Shown: positions 9,178-19,015 of the stretch, one piece after another
Numbering within the stretch: position 1 is the first letter of the stretch
How the letters are laid out: each line of letters begins with the position of its first letter
DNA from: Gemmatales bacterium
GTDB lineage: Bacteria; Planctomycetota; Planctomycetia; Gemmatales; Gemmataceae
Length of the DNA stretch: 64,000 nucleotides
Direction: 5' to 3'
NCBI GenBank assembly: GCA_026004675.1
Contig: BPJP01000008.1
Location: forward strand, 124,001-188,000
Made by a program: the position numbers and the translations under genes
Notes under the pieces: model-generated
Told to the model about the DNA's origin: nothing
The model's input: only the letters and a program-made list of their open reading frames with translations
The model's database searches: none

Positions 9178-10680
9178 TTAAAGTTGTGTTTCTGCGATCT
9201 CCAAGGCACGGAGCAAGGCGGTCGCTTTGTTAAGCGTTTCCAGACGTTCGGTTCGGGGCACGCTGTCGGCAACAATTCCTGCGCCTGCTTGCAGGTACAC
9301 CGTCTGTCCTTTCAAAACAAGCGTCCGCAAGGCGATGCACGTATCCATGTTGCCGGTGAAGTCGATGTAACCGACCGCGCCGCCGTAAGGTCCGCGCCGA
9401 CATGGTTCCAACTCGTCGATGATTTCCATGGCGCGGATTTTCGGAGCACCGCTGAGCGTCCCCGCCGGCAAGCACGCCCGCAAGGCATCGAACGCCGTCT
9501 TCCCTTCCTTTAAATTCCCTGTGACGTTGCTGCAAATGTGCATGACATGGCTGTATCGCTCGATGGTCATCACGTCACTCAGTCGAACGGTATTGTAACG
9601 CGCCACTCTCCCTACGTCGTTTCGTCCCAGGTCGACAAGCATGATGTGTTCGGCTCGCTCTTTGGGATCGGCAAGCAGCTCCTGGGCGAGGCGGTTGTCT
9701 TCTTCTTCCGTTTGGCCTCGCGGTCGGGTACCCGCCAATGGCCGGATCGTTACCTGGTCCCCTTCGACCCTCACCATGATCTCAGGTGAAGCACCTACCA
9801 GGCAATTCGGCCCCGATTTCAAGTAAAACATGAACGGGCTTGGATTAACGACTCGCAGAGTGCGGTAAATATCGAACGGCCTCGCCTTCGTCTCTGTCTC
9901 CAGTCGCTGACTCAGCACCACCTGGAAAATGTCACCGGCACGAATGTATTCCTTGCACTTCTCCACTGCCGCTTCGAATGCCTCTGGCTCGAAATTCGAG
10001 CGGTACGAACGTGTCGCTTTCCCAATGGGAGAAATGTCGGTCAATTGCAAGTCGGCCACTCCCTGCTGCAATCGTTCGACCAGGCGATCCACCCGCTCAC
10101 ACGCCGCCTGATAGCTCTTTTCTGGCGACTTGGGATCCACGTGGGCGTGCGCCACCGCCGACACCGTTTTCGTCAGATGATCAAAAATAACCATGCGGTC
10201 GTAAAAAGCGAAACACAGGTCGGGCAGTTGGCGATCATCGGGAGGGGGATTGGGCAGGTTCTCGACGTATCGCACCGTATCGTAACCGGCATAACCAACC
10301 GCGCCGCCACAGAAACGGGGCAGGCCGGCAACGTGCGGAGCACGATAATCACCGAGTTTTTCTTCGAGCAATTTCAGCGGATCCGGATGGTTGATCTCGG
10401 TAACGTCGGGTTTGCCTCCTCCTTTTTTCAGTGCTTCGATCACCACTCGATGGCCGAACGCTTGAAACGTCAAGAATGGCCCGGAGCCGAGAAAACTATA
10501 TCGGCCAACACGCTCGCCGCCGACGACGCTCTCCAGCAGAAAACCCCACGCTCCCTCTTGAATCTTGCAAAACGCGCTGACCGGCGTCAGGGTATCACCG
10601 ATCAGCTGGCGATAAACCGGCACCACGCTGCCTTGACGCGACAGCTCAATGAATTCGTCCAAACTCGGGCGGTGGCTCAT
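9178..10680 (-). CDS. trpE: Anthranilate synthase component I
   Basis: 500 residues, normal for the family. Chorismate-binding motifs are plain: PLAGTRPRGQTEEED, LVDLGRNDVGRV and GTLSGAPKIRAMEIIDELE. The N-terminal part has the tryptophan-binding region including LLESVVGGERVGRYSF. The enzyme makes anthranilate from chorismate with glutamine- or ammonia-derived nitrogen. trpG is not adjacent, so the subunits are encoded separately, unlike in a classical trp operon. No trp leader or attenuator was recognised in the 480 bases upstream. Confidence 0.93.
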   Translation of the reverse strand: MSHRPSLDEFIELSRQGSVVPVYRQLIGDTLTPVSAFCKIQEGAWGFLLESVVGGERVGRYSFLGSGPFLTFQAFGHRVVIEALKKGGGKPDVTEINHPDPLKLLEEKLGDYRAPHVAGLPRFCGGAVGYAGYDTVRYVENLPNPPPDDRQLPDLCFAFYDRMVIFDHLTKTVSAVAHAHVDPKSPEKSYQAACERVDRLVERLQQGVADLQLTDISPIGKATRSYRSNFEPEAFEAAVEKCKEYIRAGDIFQVVLSQRLETETKARPFDIYRTLRVVNPSPFMFYLKSGPNCLVGASPEIMVRVEGDQVTIRPLAGTRPRGQTEEEDNRLAQELLADPKERAEHIMLVDLGRNDVGRVARYNTVRLSDVMTIERYSHVMHICSNVTGNLKEGKTAFDALRACLPAGTLSGAPKIRAMEIIDELEPCRRGPYGGAVGYIDFTGNMDTCIALRTLVLKGQTVYLQAGAGIVADSVPRTERLETLNKATALLRALEIAETQL

Positions 10681-11160
10681 TCCCCCACTCCAACCGATCG
10701 ACTGGTTGACAATGCCATTACCTTAGACTTTAGCGGACGCCTGCTTCGTTTTCATCACCGCCTCGTCTTTTCACGTTTTTTCCCGTGGCAAGCGTTTTGG
10801 CATTTTGAAAAAGGCAACGACGCAGGGCCAAGGGGCGTTGCAGGGAACGGGAAGATGCGCCGGAGAGGATCTCGGTACGCAGAGGGGCGCCGTGGGGATG
10901 ATCGAGGAAATCGTTAGCTATTTCGCCTGGTTTACCTCCACCGTCAACAAACGGTGTTTTCATCGAGCGTCGCGGTGTAAACGCGACGAGCGGACCGTCA
11001 ACAAACGGTGTTTTCAGCGCGCGTCGCGGTGTCAGCGCGACGAGCGGACCGTCAACTAACGGTGTTTTCAGCGAGCGTCGTGGTGTAAACGCGACGAGCG
11101 AACCGTCAACTAACGGTGTTTCCAGCGAGCGTCGCGGTGTCAGCCGATCATTCGATCACG
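10681..11160. other. 480-base intergenic region between trpE and the TraB-like gene
   Basis: The trpE start and the 3' end of the TraB-like gene border this gap. The first 260 bases should hold the trpE promoter and leader, but no clear consensus element was identified. The last 210 bases are a tandem palindromic repeat, listed separately. No convincing coding region is seen; short frames here look random. Confidence 0.6.
10940..11150. repeat. 54-bp tandem repeat, about 4 copies, each with two palindromes
   Basis: ACCGTCAAC begins at 10940, 10994, 11048 and 11102, an exact 54-base period. Each unit holds two inverted repeats: ACCGT/ACGGT around CAACAAA or CAACTAA, and CGTCGCG/CGCGACG around about 7 bases. 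Substitutions between copies often keep pairing. The last copy is incomplete. The pattern resembles REP/BIME-type intergenic palindromes rather than CRISPR, since there are no unique spacers. Confidence 0.9.
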
Positions 11161-12102
11161 TTAAGGATCGAGCAGTTGGCGGAGCAAATTTCCGATGTTG
11201 CGCGGCCGTGTCAAGTCCCAGGCTGTGATCCATTCGACTTTGTCGCGTTTGAGGCCATACTCATCGCGCAGGCGTTTTTCGAAGTCCGGCATGTGAGCGG
11301 CTCCGTAAAAAATGCCTAGCTTTTTCTTGCCAGCGACGAGTTCCTTTTGCATTACTTTGAGGGCGGCTTTGTTGCGGTCATCGATCAGGATCGTGTTCAA
11401 GGTTTTGCCCAAGCCCCCCTCATTCAACTGGTCGAATTGTTTGGCGAGCATCAGTTTCAGTTGGCGCGGCCCGTCGGGATTGACCAGCAGTTGCAGCGGA
11501 TCGAGCGCCGGTGTTTCGTCGTCGTCATCGTTCTGGTTAGCGCGTTGCTGCATCACGTTCTGTTGACGGAGCAGATCGGCAGTGATACTGAGAGCCAGTG
11601 TCAAGCCGTTGTCGCCGCGCTTGCGGATGGCTTCGGCCATTTGTTGCGGGGTCAAATCGGCGTGTACGAAGTTCTTGCGCCGATAGTCGATCTGTTCGAT
11701 TTGAAGTTCGAGATCGAGCACCATCTTGGCGATATCTTGAATCACAGCCAGGGGGCTGTCGCCGTTTTTTCTTGGCAGTTTGATGCCTTCCGGCGCGACT
11801 AGTTCATAGAGCACCGCGTCGTAGTTGCGAAAGCGATCGTTCAGGTTCTGGTAATAGGATCGGTCGCCGAGATGGACGGCTGAGATCAAATCGACGGAGA
11901 TGCCGCTTTTCCCCTCCGCCGGCACATAACGAACGATTGCCGTCTCCAAGGCCACAGGCTTGCCTTGTTGATCGCGCTTCAATCGCAAAAATTTGGTGGG
12001 TTGCGGCTTTTTGATTTTTAACGGAAGGTTCTGCTCGTCGGCCCAGACCAGGCCGCTGCTGATGACGAGTAAGACTGCTGCAACTTTTCGATACCACGAC
12101 AT
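11161..12102 (-). CDS. Exported TraB/GumN-like protein
   Basis: 313 residues. A signal peptide (KVAAVLLVISSGLVWA) is followed by a domain with AVHLGDRSYYQNLNDRF, the segment YDAVLYELVAPEG and, near the end, GIFYGAAHMPDFEKRL. The paired GxxH-like strands and the ..YEL.. block match the TraB/GumN (Tiki-like) superfamily, whose members are proposed metal-dependent proteases; activity is not established here. ATG 12102 is chosen over the upstream start because it opens the signal peptide and has AGAGG 7 bases before it. Confidence 0.65.
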   Translation of the reverse strand: MSWYRKVAAVLLVISSGLVWADEQNLPLKIKKPQPTKFLRLKRDQQGKPVALETAIVRYVPAEGKSGISVDLISAVHLGDRSYYQNLNDRFRNYDAVLYELVAPEGIKLPRKNGDSPLAVIQDIAKMVLDLELQIEQIDYRRKNFVHADLTPQQMAEAIRKRGDNGLTLALSITADLLRQQNVMQQRANQNDDDDETPALDPLQLLVNPDGPRQLKLMLAKQFDQLNEGGLGKTLNTILIDDRNKAALKVMQKELVAGKKKLGIFYGAAHMPDFEKRLRDEYGLKRDKVEWITAWDLTRPRNIGNLLRQLLDP

Positions 12103-12323
12103 GACGGCACCTCTTGGTTCTTGAGGATCGTTTTTGGCCGGTTCGAGACCGCGAAATAGCATGTTCCTGTATAGTTATTCTGGCACAAGCAATCGGGATT
12201 TGACTGCCAGGGGAAAAGTTTGTCGCTGTTTTTGAACTTTGCATAATAATTCTTCGCCCGTACCGACCGGGGCTGGGATACGACGCCGGCTGATTTTCTA
12301 ACCTCTTTCCGTCGGGTAGACTC

Positions 12324-14066
12324 GTGGACGCGACAACGACAACGCTGGCCATTCTTGCGCTGGGCATTCTTCTCGTCGTCGGCGGCATCTTGTTGTTCCG
12401 GCTGCATGCGTTTCTCGCCTTGATCCTGGGTGCCTGCACCGTCAGTGCCTTGACGCCGAGTTCGTCGATCCGTGAATACGTCCTGCGCCGTGACGGATTC
12501 AAGATTGTCATGCCGAGCACGTACCAGAGATTGTACTCCCCGGGTGATGATGCGGTTTCACCCGGCGTGCAGCCCGGCGAAGTGCTGGTACGTTTGCGTT
12601 CACGCAACGATGTGGAGGAAGGGCAAATTTGCCGACTTTTTCGCGATCATGAGGGAAATCTAGTAGAAGAAACAACGGTAACATTGCGTGTCAAGCAATC
12701 GCTGTCGGGACGACTGCCCAGCGGCAAGGTCGAGCCGGTGGCGTTGGCGGAAGTTGTGGCGGGGCCAACGTCTGCCGATGTAAAAGCGGGTGACCTGGTA
12801 CTGACAGTGTCGGCGGTCCGCGCGGCGGACAATCTTGCCGGCCAGCCGTTCCCTGCGCGTGTTACCGCAGCTTTTGGCAGCACCTGCGGCAAGATCGGCG
12901 TCCTTATCGCCCTGGCCTCCATCGTCGGCATGTGCCTTTTGGAAAGCGGCGCTGCCGATCGTGTCGTGCGCACGACGCTTCGATTCTTTGGCGAAAAAGG
13001 AGCGCCGCTCTCGTTTCTCAGCAGCGGTTTCTTGCTAGGCATCCCGGTTTTTTTCGATACCGTGTTCTATCTGATGATCCCGTTGGGCAAGGCGATGCGG
13101 CTGCGCACCGGTCGGAATTACTTGCTTTACGTCCTGACGATCGTTGCTGGTGCTGCGATGGCCCATTCGCTCGTTCCACCGACGCCCGGTCCCCTCTTCG
13201 TGGCCGAGCAACTCGGCGTCGATATCGGCATCATGATTCTCGGCGGCTGCATTGTCGGCTTTTTCGCTGCTTTGTTCGGCTATATCTATGCGAGTTTGGC
13301 GGCGCGGGTATGGGACCTGCCGCTTCGAGAATCACCCGACTTTTCTCTCGAAGAAATGAAAACGATCACCGAAAGGGACGAATCGGCGTTGCCTCCGTTC
13401 TGGCTGTCGCTGGCTCCGATTCTGTTGCCGGTACTGCTCATTGGCGGCAATACGGTGCTGAAACGAATGGCCGGCGTGCCGGCGGAGATCAAGAATGCTG
13501 GCGACATCCTGGGTGATAAGAACGTGGCCCTGGGCATTTCCGCCGCCATCGCTCTATGGACTCTTATTCGTCAGAAACAATCGAATCTCAAGGAATTGGC
13601 CGGTTCGGTGCAATCGTCGTTGGCGAGCGGCGGCGTCATCATTCTCATCACCGCTGCCGGTGGCGCTTTTGGTGCCGTCTTGCAACAGACCGGCGTTGCC
13701 GGACTCATCCGCGATTTGCCTGCCGCTTCGCCGTGGACGATCATCGTGCTGGCCTTTCTCATCACCACGGCTATCCGCACAGCACAAGGTTCGGCTACCG
13801 TCGCCATGATCACTGCCGTCGGCATCCTTTCGGGCGTCGTCGCCGGAGGCAATTTGCCTTTTCACCCGGTCTATCTCGCCTTGGCGATCGGCTGCGGTTC
13901 CAAGCCGATCGCCTGGATGAACGACAGCGGCTTTTGGGTCATCACCAAAATGAGCGGCATGACCGAAGCAGAAGGGCTGAAATACGTCACGCCCATGACG
14001 GCTTCGATGGGTGTCATTGGTCTGATCGTAACGCTGGTCGGCGTGACCTTTTTACCGATGGTATAG
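12324..14066 (+). CDS. GntP-family gluconate/organic acid:H+ symporter with a large N-terminal loop insertion
   Basis: 580 residues, about 130 longer than typical GntP permeases (near 440-450). Two helices (residues 8-44) are followed by a hydrophilic, strand-rich stretch of about 130 residues (47-178), then the normal permease core: GSTCGKIGVLIALASIVGM, FLLGIPVFFDTVFYLMIPL, HSLVPPTPGPLFVAEQLGVD and a C-terminal helix series ending near the stop. The family imports gluconate or related sugar acids. The start is a GTG with a weak ribosome-binding site; an upstream start was not found. The substrate is uncertain because no catabolic genes are adjacent. Confidence 0.85.
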   Translation: MDATTTTLAILALGILLVVGGILLFRLHAFLALILGACTVSALTPSSSIREYVLRRDGFKIVMPSTYQRLYSPGDDAVSPGVQPGEVLVRLRSRNDVEEGQICRLFRDHEGNLVEETTVTLRVKQSLSGRLPSGKVEPVALAEVVAGPTSADVKAGDLVLTVSAVRAADNLAGQPFPARVTAAFGSTCGKIGVLIALASIVGMCLLESGAADRVVRTTLRFFGEKGAPLSFLSSGFLLGIPVFFDTVFYLMIPLGKAMRLRTGRNYLLYVLTIVAGAAMAHSLVPPTPGPLFVAEQLGVDIGIMILGGCIVGFFAALFGYIYASLAARVWDLPLRESPDFSLEEMKTITERDESALPPFWLSLAPILLPVLLIGGNTVLKRMAGVPAEIKNAGDILGDKNVALGISAAIALWTLIRQKQSNLKELAGSVQSSLASGGVIILITAAGGAFGAVLQQTGVAGLIRDLPAASPWTIIVLAFLITTAIRTAQGSATVAMITAVGILSGVVAGGNLPFHPVYLALAIGCGSKPIAWMNDSGFWVITKMSGMTEAEGLKYVTPMTASMGVIGLIVTLVGVTFLPMV

Positions 14067-14071
14067 CGGCG

Positions 14072-15034
14072 TTACGGCTTGGGCTGGGCTTTGCGCCTCA
14101 GACGTTGTAAAGCGCGGTCGAAATCCGCCGGCAAAGGCGCGGTCCATTCCATGCGCTGGCCCGTTTCTGGATGGTCGATGGCCAGGTAGGTCGCATGCAA
14201 GGCCAGCCTCGGAAAACCGCTGTCGTCAGGCAAGGGGCGGCCATGCCTGGGCCGGTCATACACGCGTTCGCCGCACAAAGGTGTTCCCTGTTCGCCCAGG
14301 TGGATGCGCACCTGATGGGTGCGACCTGTTTCCAGCCGGCATTCGACAAGGGTGTAGTCGCCGAGGTTTTCGAGAACGCGAACATGGGTGACAGCCCATT
14401 TGCCCAGTTTGGGATTGAGTGCACTGCCACGCCGTCCGTCCCCCCGATCGCGAACAATTCGTGATGCGATCCGTTGGGATTTAGCCCTTCCTCGAACGAC
14501 CGCCAGATAGAGTCGGCCCACGCTGTGCAAACGGAACTGGTGGCCGAGATGGCGTTCGGCGTCTTTCGTTCGGGCAAACACCACAAGACCGCTCGTTTCT
14601 TTGTCGAGCCGATGGACGGCATAGAGTCGGGGCTTTGTCAGACCGCGCCGACGGTAATAAGCGAGGACTTCATCCGCCAGGGTGCGTGGCAAAAAGCGCT
14701 GCGCTCGGCTGCCGAACTCGGCCGCTTCATACGCATGCCGCATCGTCGTTATTCCGGCCGGTTTATTCACCACGACAATGTGCTTGTCTTCGTAGACGAT
14801 AAGTGGCCGCTTAGCGCGATCTTTTTCGTCTCGACGTTCGGCAATGATTCGAATTTCCTGACCGGCATGGACGCGGCGGCGAGGGTTTCGGCACACTTTG
14901 CCTTCGACATGAATACGCTGCTCCGCGAACCAACGGCGCAGCGAGCGAGGCGATCTCGATAAACGGGCGCTTGTCACCATCGCGACCGTCTTGCCCGACT
15001 CGGCCCGGGATACGATGAACGACTGGGATTTCAT
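14072..15034 (-). CDS. RluA-family 23S rRNA/tRNA pseudouridine synthase
   Basis: 320 residues. An N-terminal S4-type RNA-binding region (RSPRSLRRWFAEQRIHVEGK) precedes the catalytic domain with VNKPAGI and the active-site motif HRLDKETSGLVVFA (Asp catalytic). The later block TGRTHQVRIHL completes the RluA signature. Which RluA/RluC/RluD position it modifies cannot be told. Its ATG overlaps the nadD TGA in the string tcat at 15031-15034, so the two are translationally coupled with nadD first. Confidence 0.9.
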   Translation of the reverse strand: MKSQSFIVSRAESGKTVAMVTSARLSRSPRSLRRWFAEQRIHVEGKVCRNPRRRVHAGQEIRIIAERRDEKDRAKRPLIVYEDKHIVVVNKPAGITTMRHAYEAAEFGSRAQRFLPRTLADEVLAYYRRRGLTKPRLYAVHRLDKETSGLVVFARTKDAERHLGHQFRLHSVGRLYLAVVRGRAKSQRIASRIVRDRGDGRRGSALNPKLGKWAVTHVRVLENLGDYTLVECRLETGRTHQVRIHLGEQGTPLCGERVYDRPRHGRPLPDDSGFPRLALHATYLAIDHPETGQRMEWTAPLPADFDRALQRLRRKAQPKP

Positions 15035-15670
15035 GAGGCAGACCGCCGATAAAGACGATGGGTTTCGATATAGCATTCCACGGCTCGCGGCGTGAGAAAA
15101 CGGATCGTTCTGCCCGAAGCCACGCGGGCCCGAATGTCCGTTCCGGAAATGCCGATCTCCGGAATCCTCAGTACGGTCTGGCGTATCGCAATATGCTTGG
15201 GCAGCCGCAATACGTCGGCCAGTTTCTCGCTCGTCCAGGTCGGCAAAGAGCCTCGGTTGGCAATGACCAGTTCCGCGCGTTCGATGATCCTCGCCGGTTC
15301 GTACCAGTGGGGAAAATCGGGCAGGCAGTCCGAACCGAGGATCAAGGCCAATTCAGCATCGGGAAAATCAGCTTGGAGACAGGCCAAAGTGTCCCGCCGT
15401 ATAGCTGGGACCTGGCCGGTCTTTCTCTATTTCGCTGACACGAAAGACGGGCACGCCAGCCACTGCCAGCCGGATCATCTCGCAGCGATGTTTAAAAGGA
15501 GCGATGGCCTCGCTCATTTTATGGGGCGGTCGGGCTGCCGGGATAAACAAAACCTCGTCCAACCGTGCTTCTTTCTCGAGCGTTTTCCGCAATGATCAAA
15601 TGGCCGAAGTGGATGGGGTCGAAGGTTCCGCCGAAGACGCCGATCCGCCGTTTTTTCGTTCTTCTGCCAT
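15031..15670 (-). CDS. nadD: Nicotinate-nucleotide adenylyltransferase, interrupted by three single-base indels
   Basis: Conceptual repair gives about 212 residues, the normal NadD size: RRIGVFGGTFDPIHFGHL (nucleotidyltransferase HxGH motif), DEVLFIPAARPPHKM, then ALILGSDCLPDFPHWYEP and GISGTDIRARVASG (ISSTxIR-like motif). NadD makes deamido-NAD from nicotinate mononucleotide and ATP. The reading frame changes at the T run 15651-15656 (one base short), the T run 15572-15574 (one extra) and the C run 15393-15395 (one extra). The gene is normally needed for NAD synthesis, and its stop overlaps the rluA start, so sequence error is the favoured explanation. A TTG start just upstream is an alternative that needs no first correction. 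Confidence 0.85.
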
Positions 15671-15801
15671 GAACCAATCCACGCTTGATGAAGTGGTTTG
15701 TCCGCCAGAATATCATACGGTTCTTCGTAGCCGAAGGGAGAGCGGTGCCTGTCGGCAGACTGCGGTGGACGCGCCGCGGAGGTTTCTGGTACGTTTTTGC
15801 C

Positions 15802-17484
15802 ATGAGCTTTCACCACCTGTTTGCCATTCTGCAATATCAATCGCGGCGGCTGCATCGCCGGCCGGCGATGCGCTTCAAGCAATACGGCCTCTATCATGAT
15901 ATCACCTGGCACGATTACCACGAAGCCGCCTGGGCGTGTGCATCGGCCCTCGTCCACTTGGGCATCCAGCCCGGAGACCGCGTTGGCCTGGTGGCGGAAA
16001 ACCCGCCACGAATGGCTGGTTGCCGACATGGGCATCCTGGCGGCTGCTGCTGTCAATGTGCCGCCTCATGCGCCCTTGACAGCGAAACAAATCGCCTTCC
16101 AACTCGATGACGCCGGCGTCCGCTTTCTCTTCGTTTCCAATGCTCAACAGCTCGACAAAATCAAGGCCATCCTTCACGGATTGCCGCAGATTCAGGGAAT
16201 CGTCCACCTTCGATCCGTTGCCTGAAGATTCGTTGCCGGTGCCAATCTATTCCTGGCCAGCCTTTCTACAGATGGGCCGCCACGCTTTGCGGCAAACCGA
16301 AGAAGAGTTGCACCGTCGTCTTGGCCGACTCGGAACCGATGACCTTGCCACGATCATGTATACCTCAGGAACGACCGGCAACCCCAAGGGAGTCATGCTC
16401 ACCCATGGCAACTTGATCAGCAATGCGTCGGCCATCCACGAGCTGTCTCCGCAAAGACCCGGCGACTGCCTGCTGAGTTGGCTCCCCTACAGCCATATCT
16501 ATGCTCGCACCGTCGATCACTACCGTTCGCTTGTCGATGGCGTCGTCCTTTGCCTTGCCGAGTCCGCAGAAACGGTGATCCAAAACCTGGAAGATATCCA
16601 ACCGACGCACATGTCGTGCGTGCCTCGGTTCTATGAAAAGGTGCTCGCGGCCGTGCGCCGACGGCAATAAGGACCAAACCAATCGTCGCCTGCGAAACAT
16701 CTTCGGGTCCCGCATCGATTGGCTCACGTCCGGCGGCGCTCCTTTGCCGCTGGCGATCGCCCAAGCCTATTTCGACGCCGGTTTGCTGATCCTTCAAGGC
16801 TATGGACTGACCGAAACGTCGCCCGTCATTTCTTTCAACCGCAAAGATTGCTACAAACTCGACAGCGTTGGCCAGCCTTTGCCCAATGTCGAAGTGAAAA
16901 TCGCCGACGATGGCGAAGTCCTCACCCGTGGCCCCCACGTCATGAAAGGCTATTGGAACAATCCCCAGGCCACTGCCGACGCCATCCAGGAGGGATGGTT
17001 TCATACCGGCGATCTGGGCCGACTCGACGATGATGGTTTCCTCTACATCACTGGCCGAAAAAAAGAACTGCTTGTTCTTTCCAACGGCAAAAAAGTCGTG
17101 CCCACTTGCATCGAAGGTCTCCTCGTTGCGGATGAGTGCATCGACCAGGCGGTTGTCTACGGCGAAGGGAAGAATTTCTTGACGGCCCTGATCGTGCCGC
17201 ACTGGGACAATCTGCGCCGCGAACTCGATGTTGCGAAAAAGGACAAGCCGGCCGAAGAGCTGGCCAATGATCCCGACGTGCATGCCGTCCTTCACCGCCG
17301 AATCGACAATGCATTGGCCGACGTTTCCAGTTGGGAACACGTGCGTCGGTTCATTGTTCTGCCAACTCCGTTCAGCGTAGCAGCCGACGAGTTGACGGTC
17401 AGTCTGAAAATTCGCCGAAACGTGATTCTGCAAAAATATGCCGACCGACTGGAGGCTTTGTATCACGCGACCGGAAGCCAATAA
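15802..17484 (+). CDS. Long-chain acyl-CoA synthetase (AMP-forming), interrupted by three single-base insertions
   Basis: Repair gives 559 residues. Domains in order are an N-terminal segment (LYHDITWHDYHEAAWACA), the AMP-binding P-loop-like motif YTSGTTGNPKGVMLTHGN, LLSWLPYSHIYAR, the LQGYGLTETSPVISFN motif, GWFHTGDLGRLDDDGFLYI and the C-terminal GRKKELLVLSNGKKV lid. This is the FadD/ACSL layout, which activates fatty acids to acyl-CoA. Frames break near the C run 16002-16004 (VAEN to RHEWLV), at 16207-16208 (GIVH to FDPLPED) and near 16659 (LAAVR to DGNKDQ), each explained by one extra C. The gene is divergent from nadD. Confidence 0.85.
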
Positions 17485-17804
17485 CAGACCGGCGACTCTT
17501 TTTTCCGTTGTATACGCAATCCCAAAACCAACCGATTCGACTTGGTAAATCGCCGGTCGCTTTCTGATTGCCCCTTGTCAATTGGAATCCCATAATAGCA
17601 CCATCACCAAACCGTGCCGTCGACGGCTTTCAACCATGATGACCGGCTTGTGGTTCGACTGGAGGGCGACGCCCAAATACAATGAAGGACATTGCCAAAA
17701 ATCTTGTGCTTTTTTCCACTCCTCTCGGTCCGATGGTCGAGCAGGGGAATGGGTGGTTGAAACGATAGTGACAATCCCTTGACGAATCGAACTGTGGAAG
17801 CAAC
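17485..17804. other. Intergenic region between the acyl-CoA synthetase and citrate synthase genes
   Basis: No credible ORF was found. GACCGGCGA at about 17487 and TCGCCGGTC near 17546 are a 9-base inverted repeat about 50 bases apart that could close a larger structure. TTGACG at 17778 could be part of a gltA promoter, but no matching -10 was identified. Confidence 0.4.
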
Positions 17805-18944
17805 ATGAGCCAAAAGGAACTCAGCCCTGGTCTTGAAGGTGTGCCGGTTGCGGAATCGGCGATCAGCTTTATCGATGGGCAGAACGCCCGATTGGAATAC
17901 CGAGGCATCGCGGTCGAAACGCTGGCCCGCGAGAGCTGTTTCGAAGAAACCGCCTGGCTTTTGTTGAAAGGGGACCTGCCGACACAAAAGGAGTTGGCTG
18001 AGTTCGACGACCAGCTGCGACATCATCGGCGGATCAAATACAAGCTCAAAGATATCTTGAAATGCCTGCCGGAAAACGGCCACCCCATGAACGCCATGCA
18101 AGCAGGCGTGGCGGCGATCGGCATGTTTTATCCCGCCCGCGACGTCAGCGATCCGAAGAAGAACTGGGAGTCGGTTGTCCGGATCATCGCCAAGCTGCCG
18201 ACCATCGTGGCGGCGTTTCATCGCCTTCGCTATGGCGACGAAGCGATCCAGCCGCGCGATGACCTCGACCATGCGGCCAACTTCTATTACATGCTGTTCG
18301 AACGCGAGCCGTCCCCGGCGGTACGCAAAGCCCTTGACGCCTGCTTGATCTTGCATGCTGAACATACGATGAATGCTTCGACGTTTTGTGGCCGCGTAAC
18401 AGGCTCGACATTGGCCGACCCCTACACCGTAGTTAGTGCAGCGATCGGCACCCTGACGGGGCCATTGCACGGCGGCGCCAACGAACGCGTTCTCGAAATG
18501 TTGAAAGAGATCGGCACCAAGGAAAACGTCCGCCCCTGGCTTGAACAGGCCATAGCAGAGAAACGCAAGATCATGGGGCTGGGTCACCGCGTCTACAAGG
18601 TCAAGGACCCCAGAGCTACCGTGCTCCAGGAACTGGCCGAGCGGGTCTTCGCTGAAACATCCCGGCCAGCTCTCTATGATATCGCCGTCGAACTTGAAAA
18701 AGTCGCCGCGGATAAACTCGGTGCCAAAGGAATCTATCCCAACGTCGACTTCTACTCCGGCATCGTCTACCAGGCACTGGGCATTCCCTCCGACCTGTTC
18801 ACGCCGATCTTTGCCATCGCTCGTGTCGCCGGTTGGCTGGCCCACTGGCTGGAGCAACTAAAGAACAACCGCATTTATCGGCCTTCGCAAATCTACGTCG
18901 GGCAGCGCAACCGCGACTATGTCCCACTTGAACAGCGGCCATGA
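17805..18944 (+). CDS. gltA: Citrate synthase
   Basis: 379 residues. Motifs typical of citrate synthase are GPLHGGANERVLEML (catalytic His), GLGHRVYKVKDPRA (catalytic His and substrate Arg) and YPNVDFYSGIVYQALGI (catalytic Asp). It condenses oxaloacetate and acetyl-CoA at the entry of the TCA cycle. The shorter, Gram-positive/archaeal-like subfamily length makes 2-methylcitrate synthase (PrpC) a possible alternative, but no prp genes are nearby. The upstream acyl-CoA synthetase is on the same strand but separated by a 320-base gap. Confidence 0.9.
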   Translation: MSQKELSPGLEGVPVAESAISFIDGQNARLEYRGIAVETLARESCFEETAWLLLKGDLPTQKELAEFDDQLRHHRRIKYKLKDILKCLPENGHPMNAMQAGVAAIGMFYPARDVSDPKKNWESVVRIIAKLPTIVAAFHRLRYGDEAIQPRDDLDHAANFYYMLFEREPSPAVRKALDACLILHAEHTMNASTFCGRVTGSTLADPYTVVSAAIGTLTGPLHGGANERVLEMLKEIGTKENVRPWLEQAIAEKRKIMGLGHRVYKVKDPRATVLQELAERVFAETSRPALYDIAVELEKVAADKLGAKGIYPNVDFYSGIVYQALGIPSDLFTPIFAIARVAGWLAHWLEQLKNNRIYRPSQIYVGQRNRDYVPLEQRP

Positions 18945-19015
18945 CACAGCAACCATCAACAGACCAAACCCGAATGGTCGGAAAACGAGTCCCAACAATC
19001 TCGTAGTGTTGTCTT

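Noticed and set aside
10940..11150. CRISPR array
   Set aside because: The repeats are contiguous with no unique spacers, and no cas genes are near.
15821..16225. Separate short hydrolase or ligase genes in the fragmented ORFs at 15.8-17.5 kb
   Set aside because: Motif order and frame correction show one AMP-ligase gene with inserted bases.
16417..17481. Minus-strand frame of 354 codons opposite the acyl-CoA synthetase
   Set aside because: The plus strand has AMP-ligase motifs across the same region. The antisense frame shows none.
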